Position numbers and translations under genes: made by a program
In this document: piece by piece, positions 38,570 to 46,954 of the stretch
Numbering within the stretch: position 1 is the stretch's first letter
Layout of the letters: every line of letters starts with the position of its first letter
The notes under the pieces: generated by a model
Told to the model about the DNA's origin: nothing
Seen by the model: only the letters and a program-made list of their open reading frames with translations
Databases searched by the model: none
Source of the DNA: Candidatus Poribacteria bacterium WGA-3G
Lineage (GTDB): Bacteria > Poribacteria > WGA-4E > WGA-3G
Assembly (NCBI GenBank): GCA_000406005.1
Contig: ASZN01000028.1
Span: forward strand, 1 to 64,000
Length of the DNA: 64,000 nt
Direction: 5' to 3'

Positions 38570-39054
38570 GAGAGTTCCTCCAATATTCCTTCAGGAGCGT
38601 CAATACGGGGCGGCTGATAGCCCGCATCATGACAAATCTGTTCAATTTTAGGTAATGTTCGTGGGTTTGCAAGGTGCGCAAAGTTCCAAGTTGCTAAATA
38701 AGGGACAAGATGTCTCGCAGCAACAGCCACGTGGACAGCATCGGTAAAAGCTGCTTGTGGTATTGCTTTTCCATCAACCAGCTGTTGTGCAAGCCCAAGA
38801 TCCGAATCCTCAACAACCAAATTTGGGAGTCCGTCAACCACTTTTAACCTATCCACCACCTGAAGATTATCACCAACTGATATTTCGGCAATAACAGCAT
38901 CCGATACAATGAATTGGAAACGAGTATCATTCCAAAACTCGCGGGTGATGTTTTGCCATCCTGCGATTTTGGGATCGCGACTTTGTCTAGCAACTAAATT
39001 GCTCGGTATCGTTGCATCAATGTAAACATCAATGTAAGCCTGACTCATCCGCAA
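38551..39054 (-). CDS. PIN-domain ribonuclease (VapC-like toxin)
   Basis: A 167-residue PIN-domain protein. The acidic residues expected for Mg-dependent RNA cleavage are seen in YIDATIPSN (first Asp), SDAVIAEI (Glu) and FTDAVHVAVAARHLV (Asp), followed by the typical YLATWNFAHLANP. The small gene 38387-38569 overlaps its 3' end. The pair lies between two copies of a duplicated antitoxin-aminotransferase segment, consistent with later insertion. Confidence 0.82.
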   Translation of the reverse strand: MRMSQAYIDVYIDATIPSNLVARQSRDPKIAGWQNITREFWNDTRFQFIVSDAVIAEISVGDNLQVVDRLKVVDGLPNLVVEDSDLGLAQQLVDGKAIPQAAFTDAVHVAVAARHLVPYLATWNFAHLANPRTLPKIEQICHDAGYQPPRIDAPEGILEELSCVIIP

Positions 39055-39125
39055 TCCCCTGCATGCTTTTTGTAAGTTTACCTATCATTACTCAAAATTG
39101 CAATCTTTTTTATTTAATTTAGTTT

Positions 39126-39227
39126 TGATGACATCTGCGCATCAGTGATCGATGCGTTAGTTTTCGCGGTGATCGCTAAAGTGGACGGTGGTGTAACGTT
39201 TTGACTCCGTTGTGATAATGAGATCAT
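39126..39227 (-). pseudogene. Detached 5' fragment of the aminotransferase gene (copy 2)
   Basis: About 33 codons matching the start of the gene at 36931-38118, including ATG at 39227, SQRSQNVTP and the GGAGAAC leader. Homology continues upstream through the leader (39228-39299) into the antitoxin-like gene at 39300. One base is missing near 39137. Not expected to make a functional product. Confidence 0.8.
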
Positions 39228-39299
39228 GTGTTCTCCTTAATTTTCGATATAGCCGAAATTGGTTGAGCTTAGGTTTTATGTCTATCTTCCAAAAAAATC

Positions 39300-39545
39300 T
39301 TATTGTACCTGTTTCAAGTGGTCCCGGGCGCGGGATTTAGCAAGACGCATCAGATGTTCAAGTTGTAAACAATGATTGAGTTCTGCCGTTTCTTCAGAGG
39401 TTAGTCCTGTCGTCTTCTCGCGATGGATGAGATCTGCAATACGCTCCTTCGCCTCTTCGGATGGGCAAAAATCTATTAAATTTTGAGGGGTCGTCCCTGC
39501 TGCGATAAAATCAACAATTTCTTGATATGCAGGTGATATGTACAT
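39300..39545 (-). CDS. Small antitoxin-like protein
   Basis: An 81-residue protein: MYISPAYQEIVDFIAAGTTP...REKTTGLTSEETAELNHCLQLEHLMRLAKSRA. This short family is common in cyanobacteria and Poribacteria and often sits beside nuclease genes, suggesting an antitoxin role; I am not certain of the family name. No nuclease directly overlaps it. It is flanked on both sides by detached aminotransferase 5' ends, and a 3' copy of it remains at 38192-38382. Confidence 0.7.
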   Translation of the reverse strand: MYISPAYQEIVDFIAAGTTPQNLIDFCPSEEAKERIADLIHREKTTGLTSEETAELNHCLQLEHLMRLAKSRARDHLKQVQ

Positions 39546-39597
39546 TGAATTCTCCTCGCTATTACTTGTAGGTTCAATAAACTCCTTGATTTTCTAT

Positions 39598-39732
39598 TGT
39601 ATCAAAATCGGGTTCGCCTGCCCCAAATTTGACGACATCTACGCCATCAGCGATCAACGCATTAATCTTCGCGGTGATCGTCAAAGTGGACGATGGCGTT
39701 ACGTTTTGACTCCGTTGTGATAATAAAATCAT
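39598..39732 (-). pseudogene. Detached 5' fragment of the aminotransferase gene (copy 3)
   Basis: About 45 codons nearly identical to the intact gene's start (SQRSQNVTPSSTL...ALIADGVDVVKFGAGEPDFD), with ATG at 39732. Homology includes the leader to about 39743. Its ATG overlaps the stop codon of the gene at 39729-41177 as ATGA, and the last residues of that gene (KENE) are encoded by the aminotransferase ribosome-binding leader. Confidence 0.82.
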
Positions 39733-41177
39733 TCGTTCTCCTTTGAAAATAGATTTTTAAACCAGTTTTTGATCCCTCGTTTTTGCAATTCGATTTTCAT
39801 GTCCGAAAGGGGTCTTTCTAACTTTTGCATTTTTTCTTCAAGAAGGTTGTCTAACTTTCGATGGATTTCCTTATGCAGTTCGGACTTATAATTTTCCAGC
39901 GTCTCAATCTGCTGTGTGAGATCTGAAGTGCGTTCAGTTAGATTGTGCTCGGTTTGCGTGATCTGCTCAACTGCATCCATCAGTTCGGATTTCTGGTTTT
40001 CTAATCCAGCAGTAATTTCACCTTTGAGATCTCTAATTTCATCTCTAAGCCTTTCGCGAGTGGTTATTCCCTCACCAACTCCTTCCTTAAATTTAGAAAG
40101 GTCAATCTCAGGAATGCAGTTTGCCCCCCGATTCTCATAAAATTTCCAATCCTTAGGCTCTGCTGTATTTGCAAAAATACCAAAGCGGGTATCGGTTGCA
40201 GAGAGGTAAGACTTCAACTGTTCAATCCCGTGACCTACATACCCTGCACCCTTGCACTCCGCAATCGCAGCGAAACTCCCATTTCCATCAGCCAACACAA
40301 CGTCAGCGATTCCATTGCGTGCTCCAAACTGAATTTGATATTCCCTATATGGAGAAAATCCATTGACCTGAAGTTCATGAAAATAAGCATAAACCGCATC
40401 TGCTACTTTAGTTTCATGGTCTGGACTCATCGCGTAACATTCCGGACACAGTTCGTATAACTCATCTGGAGGACGTGGAAGGCATCTGGCACACGATTCA
40501 AAATTCGCAATTTCGCGAGGGCGATTACATTGGTGGTTCGCACTTGTACATTGGGCACACCCTGGGCATTGGCACTGCTCCGTGCTATTTTCTGTTATTG
40601 GGTCTACACCAGTAACATCAATTTGATATCGACTCTGTGAAGGATAGATACTAACATTACCTCGGACGCACACGTTATTCCCTACTTGCACTGGGGAACT
40701 TATAGATCCGGAGCGTACACATTTAATCTGAAGCTCTGGTGGACCGCCCACGTCGCAGAGATCCCAATTAGAAACTGCAGCTGAAAAAACTGCTAAAACT
40801 TTACCTTGTATCCGGATATTTTGCAGTTCTGGTTTTTTTGCTACAAGTTTTGATATTTTATTACTTATCTCTGTAACGTCAAACGCCTTCGCGTTAACCC
40901 CGTTAACTTGTATGTCGCTAACGGTGATCTGGTATTGACTAAAGGAAAAAAAAAGCGTAATTTTCCCATCTATGACTACTACCTGTCCTTGTTCCAACGG
41001 AGGAGCCATAACGCCTTTTGGTATGAAACATCTAAGTTTATTCGATTTGTTTATGAGATAAAAAGCATTTGAAGGTCCATCTGTTAATATCTCTACCTCA
41101 CCCTGTACCAATATATTTCTCTGTATAGTACTTGATAATATATTCGTTATGTGACTCACATTGTAGATAGTTGGCAT
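39729..41177 (-). CDS. OB-fold / Cys-rich / PD-(D/E)XK-like nuclease / coiled-coil protein
   Basis: A 482-residue protein of unusual design. Residues about 20-92 and 118-192 each resemble the OB fold of exonuclease VII large subunit (NILVQGEVEIL...VVVIDGKITLFFSFSQYQITV; NIRIQGKV...RYQIDVTGV). Nine cysteines at 202-247 suggest one or two zinc sites. Residues 258-335 match the type I restriction/HsdR-N nuclease core: Asp292 in GIADVVL, Glu307-Cys-Lys309, then Gln320 and Tyr324 in EQLKSYL. A coiled coil (370-465) ends in a basic-aromatic tail. A ssDNA-binding, DNA-cutting defence or mobility protein is a reasonable guess. A strong GGAG-type site precedes the ATG. Confidence 0.72.
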   Translation of the reverse strand: MPTIYNVSHITNILSSTIQRNILVQGEVEILTDGPSNAFYLINKSNKLRCFIPKGVMAPPLEQGQVVVIDGKITLFFSFSQYQITVSDIQVNGVNAKAFDVTEISNKISKLVAKKPELQNIRIQGKVLAVFSAAVSNWDLCDVGGPPELQIKCVRSGSISSPVQVGNNVCVRGNVSIYPSQSRYQIDVTGVDPITENSTEQCQCPGCAQCTSANHQCNRPREIANFESCARCLPRPPDELYELCPECYAMSPDHETKVADAVYAYFHELQVNGFSPYREYQIQFGARNGIADVVLADGNGSFAAIAECKGAGYVGHGIEQLKSYLSATDTRFGIFANTAEPKDWKFYENRGANCIPEIDLSKFKEGVGEGITTRERLRDEIRDLKGEITAGLENQKSELMDAVEQITQTEHNLTERTSDLTQQIETLENYKSELHKEIHRKLDNLLEEKMQKLERPLSDMKIELQKRGIKNWFKNLFSKENE

Positions 41178-41236
41178 CTGCCCCTTCTCCTATACTATGT
41201 TACACAAAGAACCGCTCAAAACAGAAAAAAAGAATT

Positions 41237-41824
41237 TCAGAAGTGATTTTTACTTTTTTGTCCAAGAAAACAGGACAAACGAAATCCGAGGACCGACAGT
41301 GCCTTCACGTAACATACATACGCTTCCTCTTGGAATAGGAAAAACTGAATAAGTCTCGGCACGGAGTCATCATGTCGCTGTGTCTGTTCCACAAATTCTG
41401 TCACGGTTTTCAGCGCAATAGGTGCTGCCTTTTCAAGCGGGTAGCGAAATGTTCCAGTACTAATAGCCGGAAAAGCAATGGATTGAACGCCGTTTTCCAC
41501 AGCCAATTGAAGGCATTCCCGATGGCAACTCTCGAGCATCTTAGGCTCTCCAATTCCGCCTCCAATCCAAATCGGTCCGACAGTATGAATGATATATTTT
41601 GCAGAGAGGTTACCCGCTGTAGTAATAACCGCTTCACCTGTTTGACAACCCCCGCGATCTTCGAGAATTTCCTCACATGCACGATCGACCTCGCTACCAG
41701 CAGCCTGACGAATCACGAAATCCAGGCCGCCGCCGCCGCTGAGAACAAGATCTGTCGGGTTCACAATAGCGTCAACTTCTGCGTCCATTATATCGCCGAG
41801 AATGAGTTCAAGTCGAGTTTGCAT
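41237..41824 (-). CDS. Divergent macrodomain protein
   Basis: A 195-residue macrodomain. It keeps GGGGLDFVIRQAAG and the AISTGTFRYP loop but has VNPTD where active MacroD-type enzymes have VNAAN, so the second Asn is lost. ADP-ribose binding seems likely and hydrolysis uncertain. The C-terminal 25 residues (VLGFRLSCFLGQKSKNHF) are not typical. Start at ATG 41824, preceded by GAGGT; an in-frame ATG lies five codons upstream. DUF433 gene 52 nt upstream. Confidence 0.82.
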   Translation of the reverse strand: MQTRLELILGDIMDAEVDAIVNPTDLVLSGGGGLDFVIRQAAGSEVDRACEEILEDRGGCQTGEAVITTAGNLSAKYIIHTVGPIWIGGGIGEPKMLESCHRECLQLAVENGVQSIAFPAISTGTFRYPLEKAAPIALKTVTEFVEQTQRHDDSVPRLIQFFLFQEEAYVCYVKALSVLGFRLSCFLGQKSKNHF

Positions 41825-41876
41825 AGGTTTACCTCTCATCTCACTTAGTTCCGTTCATCAAGGAGAAACCGAAGTC

Positions 41877-42239
41877 TCATAGGACATCCGCCGGTTGGGT
41901 AGACTTTCTTTTTGCCTCAAGCAATTCCTGAGAAGCCTTGGCAAAGCGTTCCCGCAATTCAACCACGAAAGGCGAAGGATTCCGCAGTTGCTCCTGCTCT
42001 GCTGCTTCATCAAGTTGCCGCACGCGTTCAAGATATGCTTCCACTTCCTCTGTTTTCGCCAAATAATAGAGGATAGTTGCGTGTATTTTTTCAAGACTTA
42101 AGGTCGGATAATGTAGCAGAATCTCTTCCGGACTCGCGCCCTCCAGATAATCTTCCAACACAATCTCAATATCAATGCGATTTCCTCTAATCCGGATGAC
42201 ATCATCTTGGATAAAGTCAAAGTAATTTTCCAGTTCCAT
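41877..42239 (-). CDS. DUF433 domain protein (antitoxin-like)
   Basis: A 120-residue protein. The first 75 residues match DUF433: RIRGNRIDIEIVLEDYLEGASPEEILLHYPTLSLEKIHATILYYLAK, a winged-helix-like antitoxin domain normally paired with a DUF5615 PIN-like toxin. No such toxin is adjacent; the downstream neighbour is a macrodomain gene. A charged C-terminal helix follows. Probably DNA-binding. Confidence 0.78.
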   Translation of the reverse strand: MELENYFDFIQDDVIRIRGNRIDIEIVLEDYLEGASPEEILLHYPTLSLEKIHATILYYLAKTEEVEAYLERVRQLDEAAEQEQLRNPSPFVVELRERFAKASQELLEAKRKSTQPADVL

Positions 42240-42325
42240 CGCTGAATCCCTTGATTTTTATACGCAATAAGTCGTTTTGGGATGAGTTAAGTTAGGATTA
42301 ACGCTATTTAGCCTCTCTGTATACC

Positions 42326-42736
42326 TTAATTTAAGGATAGAAAAGTTCTACTATTTTTATCAGCACTTGAGAGTCGTTTCTTCCCTACATATTTGAGATT
42401 TTTCAGACTATCCCTAAAATGTTTGACTTTTTGCTGATATGCCTCACGTGTCCATTTTTGTACAGATGCAATCGCCAATTTGATAAGTGCATCTTTATCA
42501 TAAACAGGTAGAAGTACATCTCCTCCCATAAGAATCGCGCCCGTCTCAGTATCAGAGACAGTCCAGTAGTTACCTACTGTTTTTTCAGGCGTGAGTCCTC
42601 TGTGAATGACAAGTCCTATCCATTCGGGTATTGCGTCTGAAACGATTTGATATGCGTCTTGCGCCTCTTGTTTCCACCATTTATCGCCAATACCTGATGA
42701 TAAATAGAAAATGACTGGCTTGAGTTCATATTGCAT
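42326..42736 (-). CDS. Hypothetical protein
   Basis: A 136-residue protein with AAGGAG before its ATG. No family recognised. It is soluble, mixed alpha/beta, with a Trp-rich start (GIGDKWWKQEAQDAYQIV) and a basic C-terminal third. It is the first gene of a minus-strand run (42736 to 36931) of small accessory genes, so it may be cotranscribed with DUF433 and the macrodomain. Confidence 0.5.
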   Translation of the reverse strand: MQYELKPVIFYLSSGIGDKWWKQEAQDAYQIVSDAIPEWIGLVIHRGLTPEKTVGNYWTVSDTETGAILMGGDVLLPVYDKDALIKLAIASVQKWTREAYQQKVKHFRDSLKNLKYVGKKRLSSADKNSRTFLSLN

Positions 42737-42798
42737 AACTGCTCCTTTGTCTATTTCTTATCAGGCATCATTGACAGAAGCATGTCAATAGGTTTATA

Positions 42799-43674
42799 TC
42801 ATAGCGTCTTATCGAGTTCTTTCAGGAGGTTTCGCTGTTTTCGGGAGAGCGGTTTCGGGATTTCTACGACCAACCGTACCCGCAGATCGCCCTTTCGTCC
42901 GGAGGCATCTGTTGCACCCTGTCCACGTAGACGGAGTTGTTGCCCGGGTTGTGCGCCCGCTGGCACCTTCAAATCCACATCACCCGTTAACGTCTTCACG
43001 CGCACGGAACCGCCTAACGCAGCCGTTGTCATGGATATTTTCGCATCGGTCAATAGGTCCGCGCCGTCGCGTATGAGTGTCGGGTGTGGCTGTACAGCGA
43101 CAGTCACCAACAGGTCGCCAGTGATACCGCTGCGATGTGCCTCTCCGTGTCCGCGGATGCGTAGTGTTTTCCCGTCCTGTATCCCGGGCGGAATTGTGAG
43201 GGTGATCCGTTTGCCTTGCACGTTCACCTCTTTCTTTCCGCCTAATACGGCATCAGTGAATGGGACGCTCAAGTTCATACGGATGTCGCGTCCACGCGTC
43301 GGTACAGTTGTGCGTCGCTGTCCGAATGCGTCCCCGAATGCGTCGTCGAATCTACCGAAGCCGCCAAACCCACCGAACCCGCGCCCGAGCAGATCGTCCA
43401 AGTTGATATGCGTGAAGATGTCGTTCATATTCTGGTAGCCTTCAAATCCCATCCCGTGAACGCCAGCGTGCCCACGTGTATCATAGACGCGTCGCTTTTC
43501 GGGGTCAGAGAGCACTGAATAAGCATTCGATGCCTCTTTGAATTTTTCTTCAGCCGCTTTATCGCCGGGATTTTTGTCTGGATGGTACCGGACCGCGAGT
43601 TTGCGATAGGCTTTTTTAATTTCTTCTGGAGTAGCCCCTCGATCTACGCCGAGGATTTCATAATAGTCTTTCAT
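42799..43674 (-). CDS. DnaJ/CbpA-type co-chaperone
   Basis: A 291-residue Hsp40. J domain at 1-70 with HPD in [10 protein letters not shown]; a Gly/Phe-rich linker ([14 protein letters not shown]) at about 95-115; then two DnaJ C-terminal beta domains ([18 protein letters not shown]...). There is no zinc finger, as in CbpA. It would stimulate DnaK ATPase; dnaK is not in the window. Confidence 0.92.
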   Translation of the reverse strand: MKDYYEILGVDRGATPEEIKKAYRKLAVRYHPDKNPGDKAAEEKFKEASNAYSVLSDPEKRRVYDTRGHAGVHGMGFEGYQNMNDIFTHINLDDLLGRGFGGFGGFGRFDDAFGDAFGQRRTTVPTRGRDIRMNLSVPFTDAVLGGKKEVNVQGKRITLTIPPGIQDGKTLRIRGHGEAHRSGITGDLLVTVAVQPHPTLIRDGADLLTDAKISMTTAALGGSVRVKTLTGDVDLKVPAGAQPGQQLRLRGQGATDASGRKGDLRVRLVVEIPKPLSRKQRNLLKELDKTL

Positions 43675-43709
43675 AATGTTTTATAATGCGGTCGGTGTAG
43701 ACGTATGGG

Positions 43710-44846
43710 TTAGAGCATTTCGATGATCGCTGCGACATCACTGAAATATCTGTGTTGTTTGACGAGTGTTGTTCCGAATTGAAGTGCTGCGTTTTCTGCG
43801 CGTAGTTTTTGTGGTATATCAAGGATGTTCTCTATATCCTTGACGTGTGCGGCACCTATGAGCCGGCGCAGTATTTCCAATCCGGTAAACCCGATAGCTT
43901 CGTGGAAAATGTTCTCTAACGTCTGCGCTTTCAGTTCGGTATTGGTCATTTCAAATTCGGTCGTGTAGGTTTGCCATGTTTGCTTGATTGCAGTTTTAAG
44001 TGCGGATTGCACGTGCGGATTATCTTGGTGTGAAAAATGCGCCAAAAGATAATTTGCCCAATATAATCCGAGGTCAAACCCTATGGGACCATAGAAGGCG
44101 AATTCAGCATCAATCACCTTGGCAGTATTGTCTTGAACGAGAACGCTACCTGTATGTAGGTCGCCGTGGGTTATGCCTTGCTGTGCGGTTAGGAAAACCT
44201 GCTTGAGATGCGCCACCTGTTCCAAAAAATCCGTATCTGCTTTCAATCTCTGAACCTCTACTTCTAATCCGGGTGTCCAGAAGTTCGTTTCGTGTTCGGT
44301 GAATGGGAAAGTGAACACGTAGTCAGCAGTGATCGATTGCATAGTGGTGTTCGCGAATTGTTGTTTATAGTGCTGTGCGGTTGCGCTGTCAACGTTATTG
44401 ACATGGGTTTGGCTATGCACAGTCCCCATAAACCGGCCGATCTGTTCGGCGATTGCGGTATCCACTGTTCCAGTCATCAGATCGTCGCGTAGAACATTTG
44501 CGTATCGGAGGTCTTCCATAGCGATGACTGCTGCTTCTGGATCAAAGTCATATTGTACGGGTACAGTACCGCTTGCGAAACGATCGTAAAGTTCAAGTGC
44601 CCGCGCTTCAAAAGTCAGACGTTCAGTGGATAACGGGTAGTCGGGTCCGAGTATCTTAATATAAGGTGGTGCGTGTTTTAAGATAATCGAACGCTCGGGA
44701 TGCGTTGCATCCGAAACGCGATAGACGGTGTTAAGGTTACCGTCGCCAATTTCTTCTGTCCGGAACGTTGTTCCCCGTTCAAACGGACGCGTCATTGCCG
44801 GTCGTTGACGGAGATAATTCGGTAGTGTGGCGAGGGTGATTTCCAT
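43710..44846 (-). CDS. mtnK: S-methyl-5-thioribose kinase
   Basis: A 378-residue kinase of the APH-like fold. Diagnostic features: IGDGNLNTVYRV, ILKHAPPYIKILGPDYPLSTERLTFE (shown split by family spacing), GITHGDLHTGSVLV (catalytic loop) and VIDAEFAFYGPIGFDLG (metal site). It phosphorylates methylthioribose in methionine salvage. Other salvage genes (mtnA, mtnB) are not adjacent. It lies 16 bp downstream of asd on the same strand. Confidence 0.87.
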   Translation of the reverse strand: MEITLATLPNYLRQRPAMTRPFERGTTFRTEEIGDGNLNTVYRVSDATHPERSIILKHAPPYIKILGPDYPLSTERLTFEARALELYDRFASGTVPVQYDFDPEAAVIAMEDLRYANVLRDDLMTGTVDTAIAEQIGRFMGTVHSQTHVNNVDSATAQHYKQQFANTTMQSITADYVFTFPFTEHETNFWTPGLEVEVQRLKADTDFLEQVAHLKQVFLTAQQGITHGDLHTGSVLVQDNTAKVIDAEFAFYGPIGFDLGLYWANYLLAHFSHQDNPHVQSALKTAIKQTWQTYTTEFEMTNTELKAQTLENIFHEAIGFTGLEILRRLIGAAHVKDIENILDIPQKLRAENAALQFGTTLVKQHRYFSDVAAIIEML

Positions 44847-44861
44847 AGTACTTTCGCGGGT

Positions 44862-45860
44862 TTACAATAGATTTTCGGCTATCTGAATAGCATTCAGAGC
44901 GGCACCTTTCCGGAGGTTATCGGCGACGACCCAAAGGTTCAAACCGTTTTCTATAGAGGCATCTTCACGAATCCTACCGACATAGACTTCATCTGTACCT
45001 GCGACATCAACAGCGAGCGGGTATTCCTGATTGCTTGGATTGTCCATAAGGTTTACGCCTGGTGCGTCGTTGAGTATTTCCCTTGTTTCAGCGACGGTGA
45101 GTTTCTTATCTGTTTCGAGGTTTATCGATTCGGAATGTGCGAAGAAGACCGGAACTCGGGCAGTAGTAGCGGAGACACCGATCGTATCGTCGTTGAGTAT
45201 TTTTCGAGTTTCGTTAATCATTTTGACTTCTTCTTCGTTGTCGCCACTGTCTAAGAAGGGCCAGTCAAATGCGACATTGAACGCCATCTGGTGTGGGAAT
45301 TTATCCAGTGTGATGGGTTTGCCTTCAAGTGCTTCGGTTGTTTGTTGGACCAGTTCCAAGACGGCGCGCCCACTCTTACCGGAGACGCTCTGGTAGGTGG
45401 AGACGACGATTCGTTTGATGCCGGCGGCATCGTAAATTGGTTTGAGTGCGACCATCATTTGGATAGTGGAGCAGTTTGGATTCGCTATAATCCCGTTGTG
45501 TGTTCGGGCAGCATCCATATTGACTTCCGGTACCACGAGTGGCGTGTCTTCGTCCATCCGGAATGCACTGGTATTGTCAATAACGAGTGCGCCTTTGTCC
45601 ACGGCTGTTGGGATAAATTCTCGGCTGACAGAGGCACCAGCAGATGAGAACACCACATCCACATCCGCGAACGAGTCGTGTGTTAACTCTTCAACAACGA
45701 TGGGGTCGTTTTTAAACGTTAAGATTTCACCCGCGGAACGATGTGATGCCAAAAGTTTCAGCGAAGCGATGGGAAAAGAACGCTCTACCAGAAGTTGTAA
45801 CATTGTGTTTCCGACGGCACCCGTTGCGCCGACGACTGCAACACGATAACTCTCACGCAT
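44862..45860 (-). CDS. asd: Aspartate-semialdehyde dehydrogenase
   Basis: A 332-residue enzyme that reduces aspartyl phosphate to aspartate semialdehyde for Lys/Thr/Met synthesis. NADP-binding VVGATGAVGNTML, SSAGASVSRE, catalytic Cys130 in ANPNCSTIQ, STYQSVSGKSG and the later His in RVPVFFAHSES. Length and motifs fit the Gram-positive-type Asd. AAGGA precedes the ATG. Confidence 0.94.
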   Translation of the reverse strand: MRESYRVAVVGATGAVGNTMLQLLVERSFPIASLKLLASHRSAGEILTFKNDPIVVEELTHDSFADVDVVFSSAGASVSREFIPTAVDKGALVIDNTSAFRMDEDTPLVVPEVNMDAARTHNGIIANPNCSTIQMMVALKPIYDAAGIKRIVVSTYQSVSGKSGRAVLELVQQTTEALEGKPITLDKFPHQMAFNVAFDWPFLDSGDNEEEVKMINETRKILNDDTIGVSATTARVPVFFAHSESINLETDKKLTVAETREILNDAPGVNLMDNPSNQEYPLAVDVAGTDEVYVGRIREDASIENGLNLWVVADNLRKGAALNAIQIAENLL

Positions 45861-46011
45861 TTTTAATGTCTTCCTTATGTTATATTATTTAAACAGGATT
45901 TTTTGCGTACCATTTTGCTTTATAATTTTACCACAAACACATGCCTTAAAGCAAATATTTTGCTAAAGTCCAATATTTGGAAGTGAAATTCGCTATTTTT
46001 TACGCAAATAC

Positions 46012-46040
46012 TTGACAAAGTCTATGATTTGTGGTATTAA
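46012..46040 (+). promoter_or_regulatory. Promoter upstream of the structured RNA
   Basis: TTGACA (46012-46017), a 17-bp spacer, TATTAA (46035-46040). The expected start is near 46047, a few bases before the first hairpin of the structured RNA candidate. No protein gene lies close enough to be its obvious target. Confidence 0.6.
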
Positions 46041-46051
46041 TATTATCAATC

Positions 46052-46300
46052 TTCCTGTTAAAACTCCATCCTTTAGGATAGAGATGTAAACGGGGTATTG
46101 AAAAAAAAGAGCGTCGGGTAAAATGGCATCTCTTTTTCAGACTTCATTTTGAAGTCGGCAGGCTCGCTTGGGCGTGACCACACGATAACCGATTGCACAG
46201 GAGTGCTTTCATGAATAGCCTGCTTGTGGCGTAGATATAAGACCTTAAAAAAAAGTCAAACTACGATGAAGCAGAAGCCCACGCTTCAGCGTGTGGGTAC
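46052..46300 (+). ncRNA. Orphan structured RNA resembling HEARO / IscB omega-RNA
   Basis: A roughly 250-nt non-coding stretch with nested pairing: CTC-ATCCT/AGGAT-GAG hairpin (46064-46083); GACTTCA/TGAAGTC hairpin (46140-46156); GCAGGCT (46158-46164) with AGCCTGC (46217-46223); CGTAG (46230-46234) with CTACG (46261-46265); and a terminal bulged hairpin CCCACGC/GCGTGTGGG (46278-46296). The segments GGCTCGCTTGGGCGTGACC and GAAGCCCACGC...GTGTGGG match my recollection of HEARO/omega-RNA scaffolds from IS200/IS605-type elements. No iscB or tnpB gene follows; only a 32-codon frame from ATG 46302. Not verified by a covariance search. Confidence 0.5.
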
Positions 46301-46433
46301 CATGAGAAAGATATATGTATCATGTCAAGCGACATTAGGGTTTTCCACTAATGATGAAGTGGCGTGGGTTGTATTAGAATGGTATATCCGCCAATAATTC
46401 CGCGCTAATTTTGGCATAAGTTAAATTTTTTTC

Positions 46434-46462
46434 TTGACATATCTATATCTGTATAGTATAAT
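46434..46462 (+). promoter_or_regulatory. Consensus promoter of the HU gene
   Basis: TTGACA (46434-46439), a 17-bp spacer, TATAAT (46457-46462): an exact sigma-70 consensus. It gives a leader of about 115 nt before the HU start, fitting high expression. Confidence 0.82.
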
Positions 46463-46583
46463 ATAATGACTGTTAGTTTTTGTTAAATTCATTTTACGTC
46501 TGCAGCGAGGGGACCGCGGTTCCGGAGTTATCTGGAAAAACAACGTTTTCTTGTTCGGACTAAAAATTAGAGGAACATTTGAC

Positions 46584-46871
46584 ATGGCAAAATTAACGAA
46601 GAATAATGTCGTTGACAGTATCGTCGAACAGACGGATCTTAGCAAGAAAGATGCCAGTGCTGCTGTTGACGCATTCGCTGCGACTATTTGCGAAGCTTTG
46701 AGCAATGGCAATTCCGTTGGCCTGATTGGATTTGGAACATTTGAAGCCAAACACCGCCCGGCACGTACAGGTCGCAACCCACAGACTGGTGCACCGCTTG
46801 ACATTCCGGAGAAAACGGTTCCTGTTTTCAAAGCTGGCAAGAAACTTCGCGATGCCGCTGCCGAAAATTAG
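46584..46871 (+). CDS. HU family DNA-binding protein
   Basis: A 95-residue nucleoid protein: MAKLTKNNVVDSIVEQTDLSKKDA (helical dimer region) and the beta-arm GFGTFEAKHRPARTGRNPQTG with the intercalating Pro motif (RNPQTG), then VPVFKAGKKLRD. ATG 46584 follows AGAGGAAC; the open frame 11 codons further upstream is leader. Transcribed from the consensus promoter at 46434-46462. Confidence 0.95.
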   Translation: MAKLTKNNVVDSIVEQTDLSKKDASAAVDAFAATICEALSNGNSVGLIGFGTFEAKHRPARTGRNPQTGAPLDIPEKTVPVFKAGKKLRDAAAEN

Positions 46872-46908
46872 CGGTTTTTTCGCTCAGTTTCTCGGAAAAG
46901 CTGCTGAG

Positions 46909-46954
46909 ACTATGTTTCGTTTCAAAAACGGGACATAGTTCCGGCTTTTCCGGA
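46909..46954 (+). terminator. Hairpin pair downstream of HU gene
   Basis: A 14-bp stem (46909-46922 with 46926-46939, two G-T pairs) with a 3-nt loop, followed by TCCGG/CCGGA (46940-46954). It lies 38 bp after the HU stop. No strong T-tract follows, so it may be a stabilising 3' structure rather than an intrinsic terminator. Confidence 0.45.

Noticed and set aside
41237..42239. DarTG-like toxin-antitoxin (macrodomain plus DUF433)
   Set aside because: DarT is DUF4433, not DUF433; no ADP-ribosyltransferase motif is present in the DUF433 protein.
46302..46397. 32-codon frame (MRKIYVSCQATLG) after the structured RNA as an IscB remnant
   Set aside because: Only the first residues vaguely resemble an IscB start; too short to support.
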